Assembly: GCA_944390115.1 (NCBI GenBank)
Contig: CALXOW010000002.1
Coordinates: 1 to 64,000 of the forward strand
From: an uncultured Anaerobiospirillum sp.
GTDB lineage: Bacteria > Pseudomonadota > Gammaproteobacteria > Enterobacterales > Succinivibrionaceae
Direction of reading: 5' to 3'
DNA length: 64,000 nt
This document shows, in pieces, positions 54,301-63,840 of the stretch (the stretch's first letter is position 1; the number at the start of each line of letters is the position of its first letter). Under the pieces are notes generated by a model that was not told the DNA's origin, made no database searches, and worked only from the letters and a program-made list of their open reading frames with translations. A program made the translations under genes and the position numbers.

Positions 54301-54963
54301 ATGAGTGAAGCTAAGGCTCCAACATGGAAGGAAGTCCTAGTTGACCCGCTCATCGCAAATAATCCTGTGATGGTGCAGGTCTTAGGTATCTGCTCTTCCT
54401 TAGCCGTTACGTCGTCGATGAAGACGGCCTTCGTTATGGGCCTCTCGGTCACTGCTGTCTGCGGCTTCTCTAATCTGGCTGTTTCTTGGGTTCGTAACTA
54501 CATCCCAAGCTCGGTCCGTATTATTGCCCAGATGACCATTATTGCCTCGCTGGTAATTCTGGTCGATCAGGTCTTAAAGGCTTTTGCTTATGACCTGTCC
54601 AAGCAATTGTCCGTGTACGTCGGTCTGATTATTACCAACTGTATCGTTATGGGTCGTACTGAGGGCTTTGCCTTGAAGTACCCTCCAGTTACCTCCTTCT
54701 TTGACGGTATTGGTAATGGCCTAGGTTACATGCTGGTTCTGTGCGTTATCGCTACGATTCGTGAGCTCTTTGGCTCGGGTTCGTGGTTTGGCATCACCAT
54801 CATGCAAACTATCAACAATGGCGGCTGGTACAACCCATGCGGTCTGTTAGTTATGCCACCATCGGGCTTCTTCTTAATTGGTCTCTTGATTTGGTTAGTT
54901 AAGGTTTACCGCAAGGACTTAATTGAGCAGCCTGAGTACGAGACCCACAGGGAGGATTACTAA
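54301..54963 (+). CDS. nqrD: Na+-translocating NADH:quinone reductase subunit D
   Basis: An integral membrane subunit with six helices, paired with NqrE and related to RnfE; together they hold the intramembrane iron centre. The 220-residue product includes [19 protein letters not shown], the conserved [20 protein letters not shown] and [12 protein letters not shown]. The ATG directly follows the nqrC stop, with GGGGGAA upstream, and its stop overlaps the nqrE start. Confidence 0.96.
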   Translation: MSEAKAPTWKEVLVDPLIANNPVMVQVLGICSSLAVTSSMKTAFVMGLSVTAVCGFSNLAVSWVRNYIPSSVRIIAQMTIIASLVILVDQVLKAFAYDLSKQLSVYVGLIITNCIVMGRTEGFALKYPPVTSFFDGIGNGLGYMLVLCVIATIRELFGSGSWFGITIMQTINNGGWYNPCGLLVMPPSGFFLIGLLIWLVKVYRKDLIEQPEYETHREDY

Positions 54964-55562
54964 TGTTAGAGCATTACCTCTCTTTATTGGTGAAGAGTAT
55001 CTTCATCGAGAACATGGCTTTAGCCTTCTTCCTTGGTATGTGTACCTTCTTGGCTGTGTCCAAGAAAGTTACTACCTCTATGGGCTTAGGCTTAGCGGTG
55101 GTGCTGGTTCAGGTCTTATCGGTACCTGCGAACAATCTCATCAATACCTACATCTTAAAGGCTGATGCCTTAGTTCCAGGTCTTGATCTCTCGTTCTTAA
55201 GCTTCATTACCTACATCGGTGTGATCGCTGCGATCGTGCAGATCTTGGAGATGTTCTTAGACAAGTTCGTACCGTCCCTGTACAGCGCCTTAGGTATCTT
55301 CTTACCTCTGATCACCGTTAACTGCGTTATCTTCGCAGGCGTATCGTTCATGGTACAACGCGAGTACACCTTCGCTGAGTCGGTGGTTTACGCTTTCGGT
55401 TCGGGTTCGTCGTGGGCTCTGGCTATTGTGCTGTTAGCTGCTATTCGTGAGCGCTTAAAGTACTCCGATGCTCCAGCTGGTGTGCGTGGTTTAAGCTTAG
55501 TCTTTATCACCGCTGGCCTGATGGCAATTGGCTTCATGTCCTTCTCCGGCATTCAGCTCTAA
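54963..55562 (+). CDS. nqrE: Na+-translocating NADH:quinone reductase subunit E
   Basis: A membrane subunit homologous to RnfA and partner of NqrD. The 199-residue product carries [22 protein letters not shown], with the conserved Cys that helps bind the intramembrane iron, and the matching [12 protein letters not shown] segment. The ATG overlaps the nqrD stop (TAATG), with GGAGGA upstream, indicating coupled translation. Confidence 0.96.
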   Translation: MLEHYLSLLVKSIFIENMALAFFLGMCTFLAVSKKVTTSMGLGLAVVLVQVLSVPANNLINTYILKADALVPGLDLSFLSFITYIGVIAAIVQILEMFLDKFVPSLYSALGIFLPLITVNCVIFAGVSFMVQREYTFAESVVYAFGSGSSWALAIVLLAAIRERLKYSDAPAGVRGLSLVFITAGLMAIGFMSFSGIQL

Positions 55563-55571
55563 GAGGTACGC

Positions 55572-56801
55572 ATGTTTACAATCGTCTCGGGCGTTTTGAT
55601 GTTCGTGATTGGCGTTGCCATCTTAGTGGCATGCATTCTCGTAGCAAAGCGCTTCTTAGTCAGTTCGGGCGATATCACCATTGGTATCAATGGCGATGAC
55701 AAGCTCGCATTTAAGTGCCCAGCGGGCAATAAGTTGTTAAACAACTTATCTGACCGTGGTATCTTCGTTTCGTCCGCTTGCGGTGGCCGTGGTGCTTGCG
55801 GTCAGTGCAAGGTTAAGGTCGTCAAGGGTGGCGGCGACGTGCTGCCAATTGAGTACTCGCACTTCACCAAGCGTCAGATCCGCGAGGGTTGGCGTTTAGC
55901 CTGCCAGGTTACGGTCAAGAATGACTGTGAGCTGCAGCTGCCAGCTGAGATCTTCGGCGTTAAGAAGTGGGAGTGCGAGGTTATCTCCAACGATAACGTT
56001 GCTACCTTCATTAAGGAGTTACGCCTCAAGGTACCTGAGGGCGAGGAAGTTCCATTCCGCGCCGGTGGTTACATTCAGATCGAGGCTCCAGCTCACACCG
56101 TTTACTACAAGGACTTCGATATCCCTGAGCAGTATCGCGGTGACTGGGAAAAGTTTGGTCTGTTTGACTTGGTTTCCAAGGTCGACACCCCAACTATCCG
56201 TGCTTACTCGATGGCTAACTACCCTGATGAGAAGGGTCTCATTATGCTCAACGTGCGTATTGCGACCCCACCTTTACGTCAGTTAAAGGAGCTGCCACCA
56301 GGCATTATGTCCTCCTACATTTGGAGCTTAAAGCCAGGCGACAAGGTCACGATCTCCGGTCCATTCGGCGAGTTCTTTGCTCGCGATACCGACAACGAGA
56401 TGGTCTTCATCGGTGGTGGTGCCGGTATGGCTCCAATGCGTTCGCACATCTTCGACCAGTTAAAGCGCCTCAACTCTAAGCGTCGTATCTCCTTCTGGTA
56501 TGGTGCGCGTTCGCTCAAGGAAGCTTTCTACGTCGACGAGTTCGATCAGTTAGCCAAGGAGCATCCAAACTTCACTTGGACCTTAGCTTTATCTGATGCC
56601 CTCCCAGAGGACAATTGGACTGGCGCAACGGGCTTTATTCACAACGTTCTCTATGAGAACTATCTGAAGAATCACAAGGCCCCAGAGGACTGCGAGTTCT
56701 ACATGTGCGGCCCGCCAATGATGACCAAGTCCTGCGTCAATATGCTGCATGACTTAGGCGTTGAAGACGAGAACATCTTGTTCGATAACTTCGGCGGCTA
56801 A
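55572..56801 (+). CDS. nqrF: Na+-translocating NADH:quinone reductase subunit F
   Basis: The NADH-oxidising entry subunit: an N-terminal membrane helix ([19 protein letters not shown]), a 2Fe-2S ferredoxin domain with [13 protein letters not shown] and a fourth Cys in LACQV, then an FAD/NADH reductase domain with [29 protein letters not shown] and the C-terminal MCGPPMM. 409 residues as in Vibrio. GAGG precedes the ATG. Last gene of the operon. Confidence 0.97.
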   Translation: MFTIVSGVLMFVIGVAILVACILVAKRFLVSSGDITIGINGDDKLAFKCPAGNKLLNNLSDRGIFVSSACGGRGACGQCKVKVVKGGGDVLPIEYSHFTKRQIREGWRLACQVTVKNDCELQLPAEIFGVKKWECEVISNDNVATFIKELRLKVPEGEEVPFRAGGYIQIEAPAHTVYYKDFDIPEQYRGDWEKFGLFDLVSKVDTPTIRAYSMANYPDEKGLIMLNVRIATPPLRQLKELPPGIMSSYIWSLKPGDKVTISGPFGEFFARDTDNEMVFIGGGAGMAPMRSHIFDQLKRLNSKRRISFWYGARSLKEAFYVDEFDQLAKEHPNFTWTLALSDALPEDNWTGATGFIHNVLYENYLKNHKAPEDCEFYMCGPPMMTKSCVNMLHDLGVEDENILFDNFGG

Positions 56802-56812
56802 CCCCCAGCCCG

Positions 56813-56920
56813 CAGCGCCAGCCAGCTTGCTTTGCAAGCTGCGCTGGCGCTGCCCCGAGCGCAGGCTGCGCCTGCGCTCTCAAGCAAAGCCCCATGGCCT
56901 CACGGCCACGGGGCTTTGTT
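56813..56920 (+). terminator. Triple hairpin end of the nqr operon
   Basis: Hairpin 1 spans 56813-56852, an 18-bp stem with one bulge. Hairpin 2 spans 56857-56879, 10 bp with loop TGC. Hairpin 3 is AAAGCCCC..GGCC with GGCC..GGGGCTTT (56886-56917), followed by GTTTT, and is the likely intrinsic terminator. Confidence 0.85.
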
Positions 56921-56957
56921 TTACCCCAACATAACCATAAGTTGTATCTATGAAAAA

Positions 56958-57142
56958 GTTGCGGCATATGGCGTACCAATGAGCTGATCAATGTCACATT
57001 TTTCGCTGACCGTCGTTCCAGTGCCAGCTTCATTGATAGCTCTGAAAGCCCTTATATTAAGGCAGCAAGTCATGTTAGTATAAAATTTAATCCTGCAATT
57101 TTGTGACATTGATCAGCTCATTGGTACGCCATAGTTGCGGCA
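56958..57142. mobile_element. MITE-like element with 32-bp perfect inverted repeats and 9-bp target duplication
   Basis: Terminal arms at 56967-56998 and 57102-57133 are exact reverse complements over 32 bp, starting TATGGCGTACC. They are flanked directly by GTTGCGGCA at 56958-56966 and 57134-57142, a perfect 9-bp direct repeat. The 167-bp element has about 103 bp of interior without a coding frame. This is the structure of a non-autonomous miniature inverted-repeat element mobilised by a transposase encoded elsewhere. No matching transposase is in the window. Confidence 0.9.
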
Positions 57143-57229
57143 GTGCTGTGGGCTGTTATCCTAGAACCAGCTGGGGAGCTTTTTGCTGGTGATAGTCGGG
57201 CTCGGCTGTGTCCTTGAAGATTCGTGAAA

Positions 57230-57262
57230 GAAAAAATGGCTTGAGCGATCTACACTCAAGCC
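57230..57262 (-). terminator. Intrinsic terminator of the small membrane protein gene
   Basis: On the minus strand GGCTTGAG-TGTAGATCG-CTCAAGCC is followed by ATTTTTTC, 27 nt after the stop codon at 57290. Confidence 0.85.
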
Positions 57263-57289
57263 AAGTTAACACAAGCGTAACAAGCAGAT

Positions 57290-57595
57290 TTAGCGCTGGC
57301 GCAGGCGCTGTACCTCGATAACCAGCGTAATAGCGACGATCACGTCCACGATGTTCCACAGAACGCGCCCTAAGCTTAGCGGGGCAAAGGGCTGGAACAG
57401 GGCCGCCAGCACCGAGGCCGCAATCATTTGCACTTGTTCTTTGCGCTGGCTATAGCCCCAAGCAAGCAGTAGGAAGCCCACGGTGGCAGAAAATCGTACC
57501 AAGATGAAATAGCCATAGGGCAGCGGGGCTAGGCAACCAAAGAACAAGGTGGCCAGAATCAGCTCGACGATGATGAGATTTTGGGCTTTGGACAT
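57290..57595 (-). CDS. Small integral membrane protein (DUF6804-like)
   Basis: A 101-residue, mostly hydrophobic protein with about three to four membrane helices (LIIVELILATLFFGCLA, FSATVGFLLLAWGY, MIAASVLAALFQPF, VDVIVAITLVIEV) and a basic C-terminus. The FQPFAPLSLGRVLWNIVD stretch resembles a family of small uncharacterised membrane proteins I recall as DUF6804, but this is from memory. AAGGAG precedes the ATG. It has its own terminator. No function can be assigned. Confidence 0.75.
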   Translation of the reverse strand: MSKAQNLIIVELILATLFFGCLAPLPYGYFILVRFSATVGFLLLAWGYSQRKEQVQMIAASVLAALFQPFAPLSLGRVLWNIVDVIVAITLVIEVQRLRQR

Positions 57596-57812
57596 AGGAA
57601 ACTCCTTTTCAATGCTCTAGATTAAGCTTAGACTGTGCCGCCCTAAGCTGGTAGGTCAAGCAGCAGCGCTGGTATGTCAGTTTGTGAGCTGGGCGCAAGA
57701 TTTGATGAGAGCGCTGGAGTACAATGAGCGTATTGCCATAAGGGTGCCCGAAGCTTGTGGCTTTGGGGTTGACCTGTTGTGGCGTACCACACTGATTGAG
57801 GAGCAATTAAGC

Positions 57813-58268
57813 ATGTTAGCTACTTCCCTTGAGCTTGCTACTAAGTACGATTACCTGGCTGAGAAGTTCCAAAAGAGCTTTGAGTGGCTTAAGAACAACG
57901 ATGCCACCAAGCTTGAGAATGGCCGCTATGACATCTGCGAGGGTGCCTTTGCGTTAGTTCAACGCTACACCACCGTTCCATTTGAGGCTATTCGCTTCGA
58001 GGCTCACAACGATTACTTCGATATCCAGTACTTAGCCCAAGGTCAAGAATCCTTCAACGTTTGCCTGCGCAAGGACTGCCAGGTAACCGAGGAGGATCCA
58101 GCTAATGATATGGTTTACTTGAGCACTCCTGAGGTTTACACCTCCGTTACCTTAAAGCCAGGTGAGTTCGCTATCGTTCCACCTGAGGAAGGCCACCAGC
58201 CACGTATTGCCTACCAAGGCAAGCCAGTTGACGTGGTCAAGGTCGTCGTCAAGGTAGCTGTCAAGTAA
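57813..58268 (+). CDS. nanQ: YhcH/NanQ family N-acetylneuraminate anomerase
   Basis: The YhcH/YjgK/YiaL family is a cupin-like fold; E. coli NanQ (YhcH) speeds opening of alpha-sialic acid for NanA. The 151-residue product matches the family length, with RYDICEGAFALVQRYTT, RFEAHNDYFDIQYLAQGQE and FAIVPPEEGHQPRIAY, which supply the metal-site His, Asp, Glu and His. The start is the ATG at 57813 with GAGGAG upstream; the open frame continues 43 codons further upstream but without family resemblance. It converges on the nan genes, which run on the minus strand. Confidence 0.88.
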   Translation: MLATSLELATKYDYLAEKFQKSFEWLKNNDATKLENGRYDICEGAFALVQRYTTVPFEAIRFEAHNDYFDIQYLAQGQESFNVCLRKDCQVTEEDPANDMVYLSTPEVYTSVTLKPGEFAIVPPEEGHQPRIAYQGKPVDVVKVVVKVAVK

Positions 58269-58335
58269 GCTCAAAGTTTTGAAGCCCCTAGAGCGCGGGT
58301 GCCAATAAGTGCTCGGGGCTTGGTGTGTGGAAAGA

Positions 58336-58372
58336 AAAAGGCGTAGCCAGTTAATCTGACTACGCCTTTTTT
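58336..58372 (+). terminator. Intrinsic terminator of nanQ
   Basis: AAAAAGGCGTAG pairs with CTACGCCTTTTT around a 13-nt loop. Confidence 0.9.
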
Positions 58373-58617
58373 ATCGGATCCTGCATGGCTGGGCCCCAGT
58401 GTGGTTTATCCATACTAAACTGAGCCTGGTGCCGAGCAGAGCTAACTTGAAGCAGGGCTAGGTGCTTAGCCCAAAGCCTTGGGCTAGGCGCAAAGCCTAG
58501 TGCCAGGACTAATTCCACATAAGCTGCCGCCGGACTTAGTCCGATGCCCAGTGCACGCAGGTGCTGTGCTCAGACTAAAGCTTGGCAGAGTTCAGGCGCG
58601 GGCTGGTGCGGCCTAGG
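58373..58617. other. Gap between convergent nanQ and nanK
   Basis: About 245 bp, GC-rich, with AGTCCG/CGGACT and similar short inverted repeats near 58500-58545 that may serve nanK termination. No gene seen. Confidence 0.35.
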
Positions 58618-59523
58618 CTAGAGGCCTTGGCGCTGCTTGAAGTGGAAAAAGCCGCCTAACATGCCAGCGTCGTTGCGCAGCTTGGCAAACTCGATGCGGG
58701 TAGCGTCGAGCACAATCTTTCTGAGCTTGCCCTCTAAGGCCTTTTCAATGCGAGGACGCAGATAGTCCTCGCGCGCCATAATGCCGCCGCCTAAGACCAC
58801 GGCTTGTGGGTTTTGCACCGAGACGACATTGGTGATGCCGTCCGTGAGGTGCTCAACTAAATCGGCGATCGCGTCTTGGGCTACTGGGTCGCCTGCTTCG
58901 GCTTCATTGAAGATGCGAATGCCGTTGACCTCGCTGATATCGCAGCCACGTAACTTAGCGTAGTACTTAACTAAGTGGGTGGTCGAGGCCAGCTCGTGGA
59001 GCATGCCACCTGGAACGCGCATATAGGCGATTTCACCGGCGCTGTTGGAGGCACCGCTGATTAAGCGCTCATTGCAGATCATGGCGCCGCCGATCGAGGT
59101 GCCAATCGTCATACAGAATATGCTGTGGCAGCCCTTGCCCGCACCCAACCACATCTCGCCTAAAGCGGCGCAGTTAACGTCGTTTTCGACCTCGCAAGGC
59201 AGGTCAAACTCGTTTTTGATGATTTCCTTGTAGTTGACGCCAGTGTAGTTGGGGATAGCGTCCGGCAGGGCATAGACAATCTTGCCTTGGTCGGGATCGA
59301 CCATACCAGCCGTGGAAATGGAAACGCCACCAATCTGCTCCTTGCCGTACTTCTCAAGGGCCTGCTGGCAGATATTCTTGACCTTGGCGACGATGCCGGG
59401 ACCGCCGTGTGCTTGGGCCTCGGTCGGCAGCTCGCCACGCTCTTGCAGAGTGCCATCGATCGTCGCGATGCCATGCTTAATGGCAGTGCCGCCGATATCA
59501 ATGAGCACGTAAACCTTTTGCAT
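58618..59523 (-). CDS. nanK: ROK-family sugar kinase, probable N-acetylmannosamine kinase
   Basis: Probably phosphorylates ManNAc, released by NanA, to ManNAc-6-P. The 301-residue product has the ROK ATP site VLIDIGGTAIKHGI, the catalytic Asp in EVENDVNCAALGEMWLG, and TIGTSIGGAMI. After SAGEIAYM the His/Cys zinc motif of classical ROK kinases is missing, as in several BglK-like members, so substrate assignment rests on the nan neighbours. A beta-glucoside kinase is the main alternative. ATG at 59523 follows CAGGA; an ATG five codons upstream is less likely. Confidence 0.75.
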   Translation of the reverse strand: MQKVYVLIDIGGTAIKHGIATIDGTLQERGELPTEAQAHGGPGIVAKVKNICQQALEKYGKEQIGGVSISTAGMVDPDQGKIVYALPDAIPNYTGVNYKEIIKNEFDLPCEVENDVNCAALGEMWLGAGKGCHSIFCMTIGTSIGGAMICNERLISGASNSAGEIAYMRVPGGMLHELASTTHLVKYYAKLRGCDISEVNGIRIFNEAEAGDPVAQDAIADLVEHLTDGITNVVSVQNPQAVVLGGGIMAREDYLRPRIEKALEGKLRKIVLDATRIEFAKLRNDAGMLGGFFHFKQRQGL

Positions 59524-59768
59524 AAATCCTGACCTCATTTTGTCACACTGCCATCTTACTCTAAGGCTCCTGATAGAGAGCCCTGCTGTTAGGTTGGGAT
59601 GCAGGTGCTGCGGTTTTTGTAGGGGCCAAAATGAAAAAGCAGGGCAAGCCCTGCTTTTTGCTTGTCGCCTTGGGGCAAGGCCTGTGCTCGGCCGCCAAGA
59701 CGCTCTCTTTTGTTTCGCTTTAGGGCGCCCCCAAGGGTTGAGGGCACGCCAGGAATGCTAATTTATGA

Positions 59769-61307
59769 TTAAGCTTCCTTCTTGGTAGCCGAAGCGTAGG
59801 TCGAACCATCGCGAGCCTCGAACTCTTGACCGGTAACCATAGCTTGGATCTTCGATACTACGATACCTACGATTAAGGTAACGATGATCGCGATTAAAGC
59901 ATACATCCAGAACGAGATGCTTGGGACGTTGTACTTTAAGTAGAAGACCGAAGCGGTAGCGCACAGGAAGCCGATAAAGGCACTTAAAGCAGTGGTCTTC
60001 TTGGTTGCGACACCTAAGACGAAGACACCAGCTAAGGCACCTAAGGCCTGGCCTAAGAACGAGTTGAAGAGCTCGTAAGCGGACTTAACATCAAGACGTG
60101 CTAACCACATGGCAACTAAGATCGCGAAGATACCAACTGCTAAGGAGATGTACTGAGCGATCTTGGTCTGACGCTGGAAGGTCATGTTTGGCGTGATGAT
60201 GGTCTGGATGTCCATAACCCACGAAGTAGCAACCGAGTTGATGCCGGTCGAGAGGGTCGATTGGGCGGCAGCGTAGAGCGCAGCTAAGATGATACCAGTG
60301 ACGCCGACTGGCAGCTCATAGGTGATGAAGTAAGCGAATACCTGATCTTGAGCGGTGCGGAAGGTGTCAGTGATGAGATCTGGGTTCTGTTGATAGTACA
60401 GGTACAGACCAGTACCAACTAAGTAGAAGACCGAAGCGCAGAAGATGGAGAGTACACCGTTGCCGATGGTCATCTTATTAAGCTGCTTGATATCGGTGGT
60501 GGTGGTGAAACGCTGTACTACGTCCTGCGAGGAAATGTAGTTACAGAAGGTGGTTAAACCGCCGCCGACCAAGGTAACAATTACCGAGGTGCCTAAGAGG
60601 TTGGCCCAATCCATCCACTTTTCGGTATCAGCTAAGAAGCGACCGCCCTCGGTTAACGAGTAGGTGATGTCGCTTAAACCATTGTCTAACATGTAGATGA
60701 TGTAGAACATGGTTAAGGTGATACCGCCGATTAAGATCACGCCTTGGATGAAGTCGGTCCACAGAACCGCCTTCAGACCGCCGGTGTAGGAGTACACAAT
60801 AGCGATTGCGCCCATAGCGATAATCAGTACGTCCACGCTAATGCCGGTTAAGTTAGCTAAGGCTAAGCATGGTAAGTACATAACGATCGACATACGGCCC
60901 AGCTGGAAGAGCACGAACATCAGAGCGCCTAAGACACGCAGGCCACGGGAGTTAAAGCGCAGCTCTAAGTAGTGGTAAGCGGTGTCGATATCGAGCTTGG
61001 CGTAAACTGGGAGGAAGTAACGGATAGTCAGTGGAATAGCGATGATCATACCGATCTGAGCAAACCACAGCATCCAAGTACCGCCGTAGGAGTTACCAGG
61101 CAGGGCTAAGAAGGAAATAGGCGACAGTAAGGTTGCGAAAATGGATACGCAGGTAACCCACCAAGGTACGGTACCGTCACTCTTGAAGAATTCCTTACCT
61201 TGCATCTCCTTCTTGGAGAAGTAAATACCACCTAAGAGCACGGCGATCATATAGACCACCAGCACCGTGGTATCAATCCAAGTAAAACCTTGAAGCTCCT
61301 CAGTCAT
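59769..61307 (-). CDS. SSS-family sodium:solute symporter, probable sialic acid transporter
   Basis: A 13-14 helix inner-membrane SSS symporter. The 512-residue product resembles SiaT-type sialic acid symporters: YFSKKEMQGKEFFKSDGTVPWW, SIFATLLSPISFLALPGNSYGG, YLELRFNSRGLR, YTGGLKAVLWTDFIQG and AAQSTLSTGINSVATSW. AGAGG precedes the ATG at 61307. It lies between nanK and nanA, which supports sialic acid as substrate; Na+ coupling would use the gradient made by NQR. It is only distantly related to the sglT gene at 6471. Confidence 0.85.
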   Translation of the reverse strand: MTEELQGFTWIDTTVLVVYMIAVLLGGIYFSKKEMQGKEFFKSDGTVPWWVTCVSIFATLLSPISFLALPGNSYGGTWMLWFAQIGMIIAIPLTIRYFLPVYAKLDIDTAYHYLELRFNSRGLRVLGALMFVLFQLGRMSIVMYLPCLALANLTGISVDVLIIAMGAIAIVYSYTGGLKAVLWTDFIQGVILIGGITLTMFYIIYMLDNGLSDITYSLTEGGRFLADTEKWMDWANLLGTSVIVTLVGGGLTTFCNYISSQDVVQRFTTTTDIKQLNKMTIGNGVLSIFCASVFYLVGTGLYLYYQQNPDLITDTFRTAQDQVFAYFITYELPVGVTGIILAALYAAAQSTLSTGINSVATSWVMDIQTIITPNMTFQRQTKIAQYISLAVGIFAILVAMWLARLDVKSAYELFNSFLGQALGALAGVFVLGVATKKTTALSAFIGFLCATASVFYLKYNVPSISFWMYALIAIIVTLIVGIVVSKIQAMVTGQEFEARDGSTYASATKKEA

Positions 61308-61867
61308 AGAAACCTCTAATTACTCACTTGCAGAAGACTAGGATTGACCAAAAGCAGTAAGCAGATAAGCAAAGGAGCGCTCGGCTTAGTACTTTTGAAA
61401 TTGAGATGGCGCCATGGGCTTACCTAACGCCTTATTGAGCGTATCGGGTTAAACCATCTGCTACGTTTGTTCCTTAGCAACTGACTGCACGCAGCTTACG
61501 CTGAGCGTTAAGCTTCGCTTTTCAAGCTGGGCCTTGCTAAGGTCTAAGCATGTGGGCGCTGTGAGCGACCAGCAAAAAACGTAAAACGCAAACATGACAG
61601 AACAAACTGTTTCAGGTTCACACCTATCTAGGGCACAAAACCCCCAATAAGGAGGTGCACACTGGGTTTGCTCGCTTCATGTAACACAAACTAAATAGCC
61701 CCCTGAAGAGAGTCAAAGCTAACAAAGGTACGCTTTCTAACTTCAGGTCTCGCCTCAAGGGGACTAGAGTGTGTGTGGTTGGGTTAGTAGCAGGAGCGGG
61801 CGCCGTGCCCTGCTACATCTGCCTAGAGCTTGCACTCTAAGCAGGAAATAGGGTTCTACCTAACTTC
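61308..61867. other. Intergenic region between nanA and the symporter gene
   Basis: About 560 bp. An inverted repeat GTAGCAGG/CCTGCTAC (about 61788-61818) lies downstream of nanA and may end its transcript, though no U-tract follows. The rest should hold the symporter promoter. AAGGAGG at about 61649 on the + strand has no downstream gene. No gene is supported. Confidence 0.4.
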
Positions 61868-62749
61868 TTAGAAGTACTTGTGGTAGATTTCCTTAGCACG
61901 GGTGATCATCTCTTCGCTGTATGGGCCCATTGGCTTGCGGCAGTAGCCAGCGTCAACACCAGCCTCTTGCAGGCAGATCTTTAAGGTGCCATATAAGCCG
62001 TTGGCTAAGACGTCAGAGATGAAGTCGTTGGTTACGTGCTGGGTCTCTAAAGCAGTCTTGATATCACCGGCACGGGCAGCCTCGAAGATCTTGCGAGCGC
62101 GAACGCCGTTGACGTTGAAGGTCGAGCCGATAGCACCATCAACACCTAAAACGGTGGCTGGTAACATCATCTCATCGAAGCCGGCAAATAAGGTCTTGTC
62201 TGGGAAGGCCTTGCGGAAGCGCTCTAATAAGAAGAAGTCGCCTGCGGTGAACTTAACACCGGTGATCTTCTCGTTCTCGAACAGAGACTTGAACTGATCA
62301 ACCGAGATGTTAACGCCGGTTAAGAATGGGATGAAGTAAACGACCATCTGGTTGTCAGCGGCAGCGGTGATGGTGTTGTAGTAGTCCTTGATCTCGTCGA
62401 ACGAGAACTTGTAGTAGAAAGGAGTTACTGCCGATAAGGAATCGTAGCCTAAGTCGGTAACGAACTTAGCTAACTCAACGGACTCGTTGATGTTTAAGGA
62501 ACCAACCTGAGCGATGAGTTGAACCTGATCCTTGGCCTCGTCCTTAGCGATCTCAAAGATCTTCTTCTTCTCGGCGGTGCTTAATAAGAAGTTCTCACCG
62601 GTAGAACCGCCAACGTACAGACCATCGACCTTGCAAACATCGATGTTGTGACGGACTAACTGGCGAACGCCATTCTCGTTAACGTTGCCATCCTTATCAA
62701 AGGAAGTTAACAGAGCAGAGTAAATACCGCCAAGCTTCTTATATGCCAT
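61868..62749 (-). CDS. nanA: N-acetylneuraminate lyase
   Basis: A class I aldolase cleaving sialic acid to ManNAc and pyruvate. The 293-residue barrel protein has GGIYSALLTSFD, the pyruvate-binding GGSTGENFLLS, the catalytic Tyr in TPFYYKFSFDEI and the Schiff-base Lys in GVKFTAGD. Length fits E. coli NanA. The start is the ATG at 62749 with GGAGA 7 nt upstream; the frame continues 19 codons upstream without family resemblance. Together with nanE and nanK it forms the catabolic core. Confidence 0.95.
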   Translation of the reverse strand: MAYKKLGGIYSALLTSFDKDGNVNENGVRQLVRHNIDVCKVDGLYVGGSTGENFLLSTAEKKKIFEIAKDEAKDQVQLIAQVGSLNINESVELAKFVTDLGYDSLSAVTPFYYKFSFDEIKDYYNTITAAADNQMVVYFIPFLTGVNISVDQFKSLFENEKITGVKFTAGDFFLLERFRKAFPDKTLFAGFDEMMLPATVLGVDGAIGSTFNVNGVRARKIFEAARAGDIKTALETQHVTNDFISDVLANGLYGTLKICLQEAGVDAGYCRKPMGPYSEEMITRAKEIYHKYF

Positions 62750-63066
62750 TTTAAGTCTCCACTTAAGTGAACTAGGCTCGAGGCTGATATCACTTGAAGC
62801 TTGCACAAAAGATAGTGTGGATGCAGCTTGTGTGAATGCTCAGGCCCAAAATTGGGGGCTCGGGTCCAAGCCTTGGGGTAAGCCCAGACTTGGGGGCGAG
62901 CGATAAATCTAGGGTGCAAGAAAAGCACAACGTAAAGCGCAATCCGCAATGCGGTAGGAGCTCCGGCAAGAGCTGTGGGGTTCGTGCTTTTCTTGCTTGT
63001 CTGTAGTTAATCTTGCTAGGTCGTGCCTGCCGTGTGGCAGGTACGCCTGTGTTCTGACCTTGGTCT
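62750..63066. other. nanE-nanA intergenic region
   Basis: About 315 bp containing palindromic stretches (for example AGCTCC.GGCAAGAGCT near 62960) and frames in several readings, none with a start and ribosome binding site. The gap suggests nanA has its own promoter. Confidence 0.4.
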
Positions 63067-63741
63067 TTAAACCTTTGGTAAGGCGTCGATGAACCACTTG
63101 CCGATGACTTGTGGGCGGGTGATCGCCGAACCCACGATGGCACCGTAGGCGCCAACCTCGTAAGCGATACGCAGGTCATCTGGAGTGTTGATGCGGCCTT
63201 CGGCAAATACCGGGATCTTTAAGGTCGAGGCTAAGCGTGCAACTAAGCCAAAGTCTGGGCCCTTTAAGTGTGGGGTGTATGGGGTGTAACCAGACAGGGT
63301 GGTCGAAACTGCGTCAAAGCCAATCTTCTCGGCGTTGTGGCCTTCCTCGTCGTTGGAGATATCAGCTAAAGACAGACGGCCAGCATCCTTGATCATCTTG
63401 ACCAAGTCCTCTAACTTCTCATCGTTAGGGCGCTTACGTAAGGTGGCGTCTAAGGCGATAATCTCGCAGCCGCAGTCGATTAAGGCTTGGATTTCCTTCT
63501 TGGTTGGGGTGATATAGATCTCGCTGTCATCGTAGTTCTGCTTGATAAGGCCGATAACAGGCAGACCGGTTACCTTCTTGATCTCAACGATATCGTCAAC
63601 GGACTGGCAGCGAATGGCGACAGCTCCTACTTGCTTAGCAGCTAAGGCCATACGACCCATAATAAATGGGCTGTGCAGTGGCTCGTCAGGCAGAGCTTGG
63701 CAGGAGATAATTAACTTATTCTTGAATTGTTCAAACAGCAT
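63067..63741 (-). CDS. nanE: N-acetylmannosamine-6-phosphate 2-epimerase
   Basis: Converts ManNAc-6-P to GlcNAc-6-P, linking sialic acid to amino-sugar catabolism. The 224-residue barrel protein shows IISCQALPDEPLHSPFIM, GAVAIRC, PVIGLIKQNYDDSEIYITP, the catalytic Lys in LRKRP, GYTPYTPHLKGPDF and VFAEGRINTPDD. GAGG lies before the ATG at 63741. First gene of the minus-strand nan run within the window; nagA and nagB are not here. Confidence 0.95.
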   Translation of the reverse strand: MLFEQFKNKLIISCQALPDEPLHSPFIMGRMALAAKQVGAVAIRCQSVDDIVEIKKVTGLPVIGLIKQNYDDSEIYITPTKKEIQALIDCGCEIIALDATLRKRPNDEKLEDLVKMIKDAGRLSLADISNDEEGHNAEKIGFDAVSTTLSGYTPYTPHLKGPDFGLVARLASTLKIPVFAEGRINTPDDLRIAYEVGAYGAIVGSAITRPQVIGKWFIDALPKV

Positions 63742-63800
63742 GGGTTCAACCTCGTATCGTGCGGTCGCTAACGATCGTTGTAACTGATTGCGAATTTAAA

Positions 63801-63840
63801 CTTCCTTAAAGGAAGCATCCTGCTAAGCCTTAGAGCTTAG
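63801..63840. promoter_or_regulatory. Two adjacent palindromes upstream of nanE
   Basis: CTTCCTTAAAGGAAG (63801-63815) is a perfect odd palindrome and CTAAGC-CTTAGA-GCTTAG (63823-63840) is a 6-bp inverted repeat. They lie 60-100 bp upstream of nanE, a natural operator position. No regulator is identifiable and they could be hairpins instead. Confidence 0.4.
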
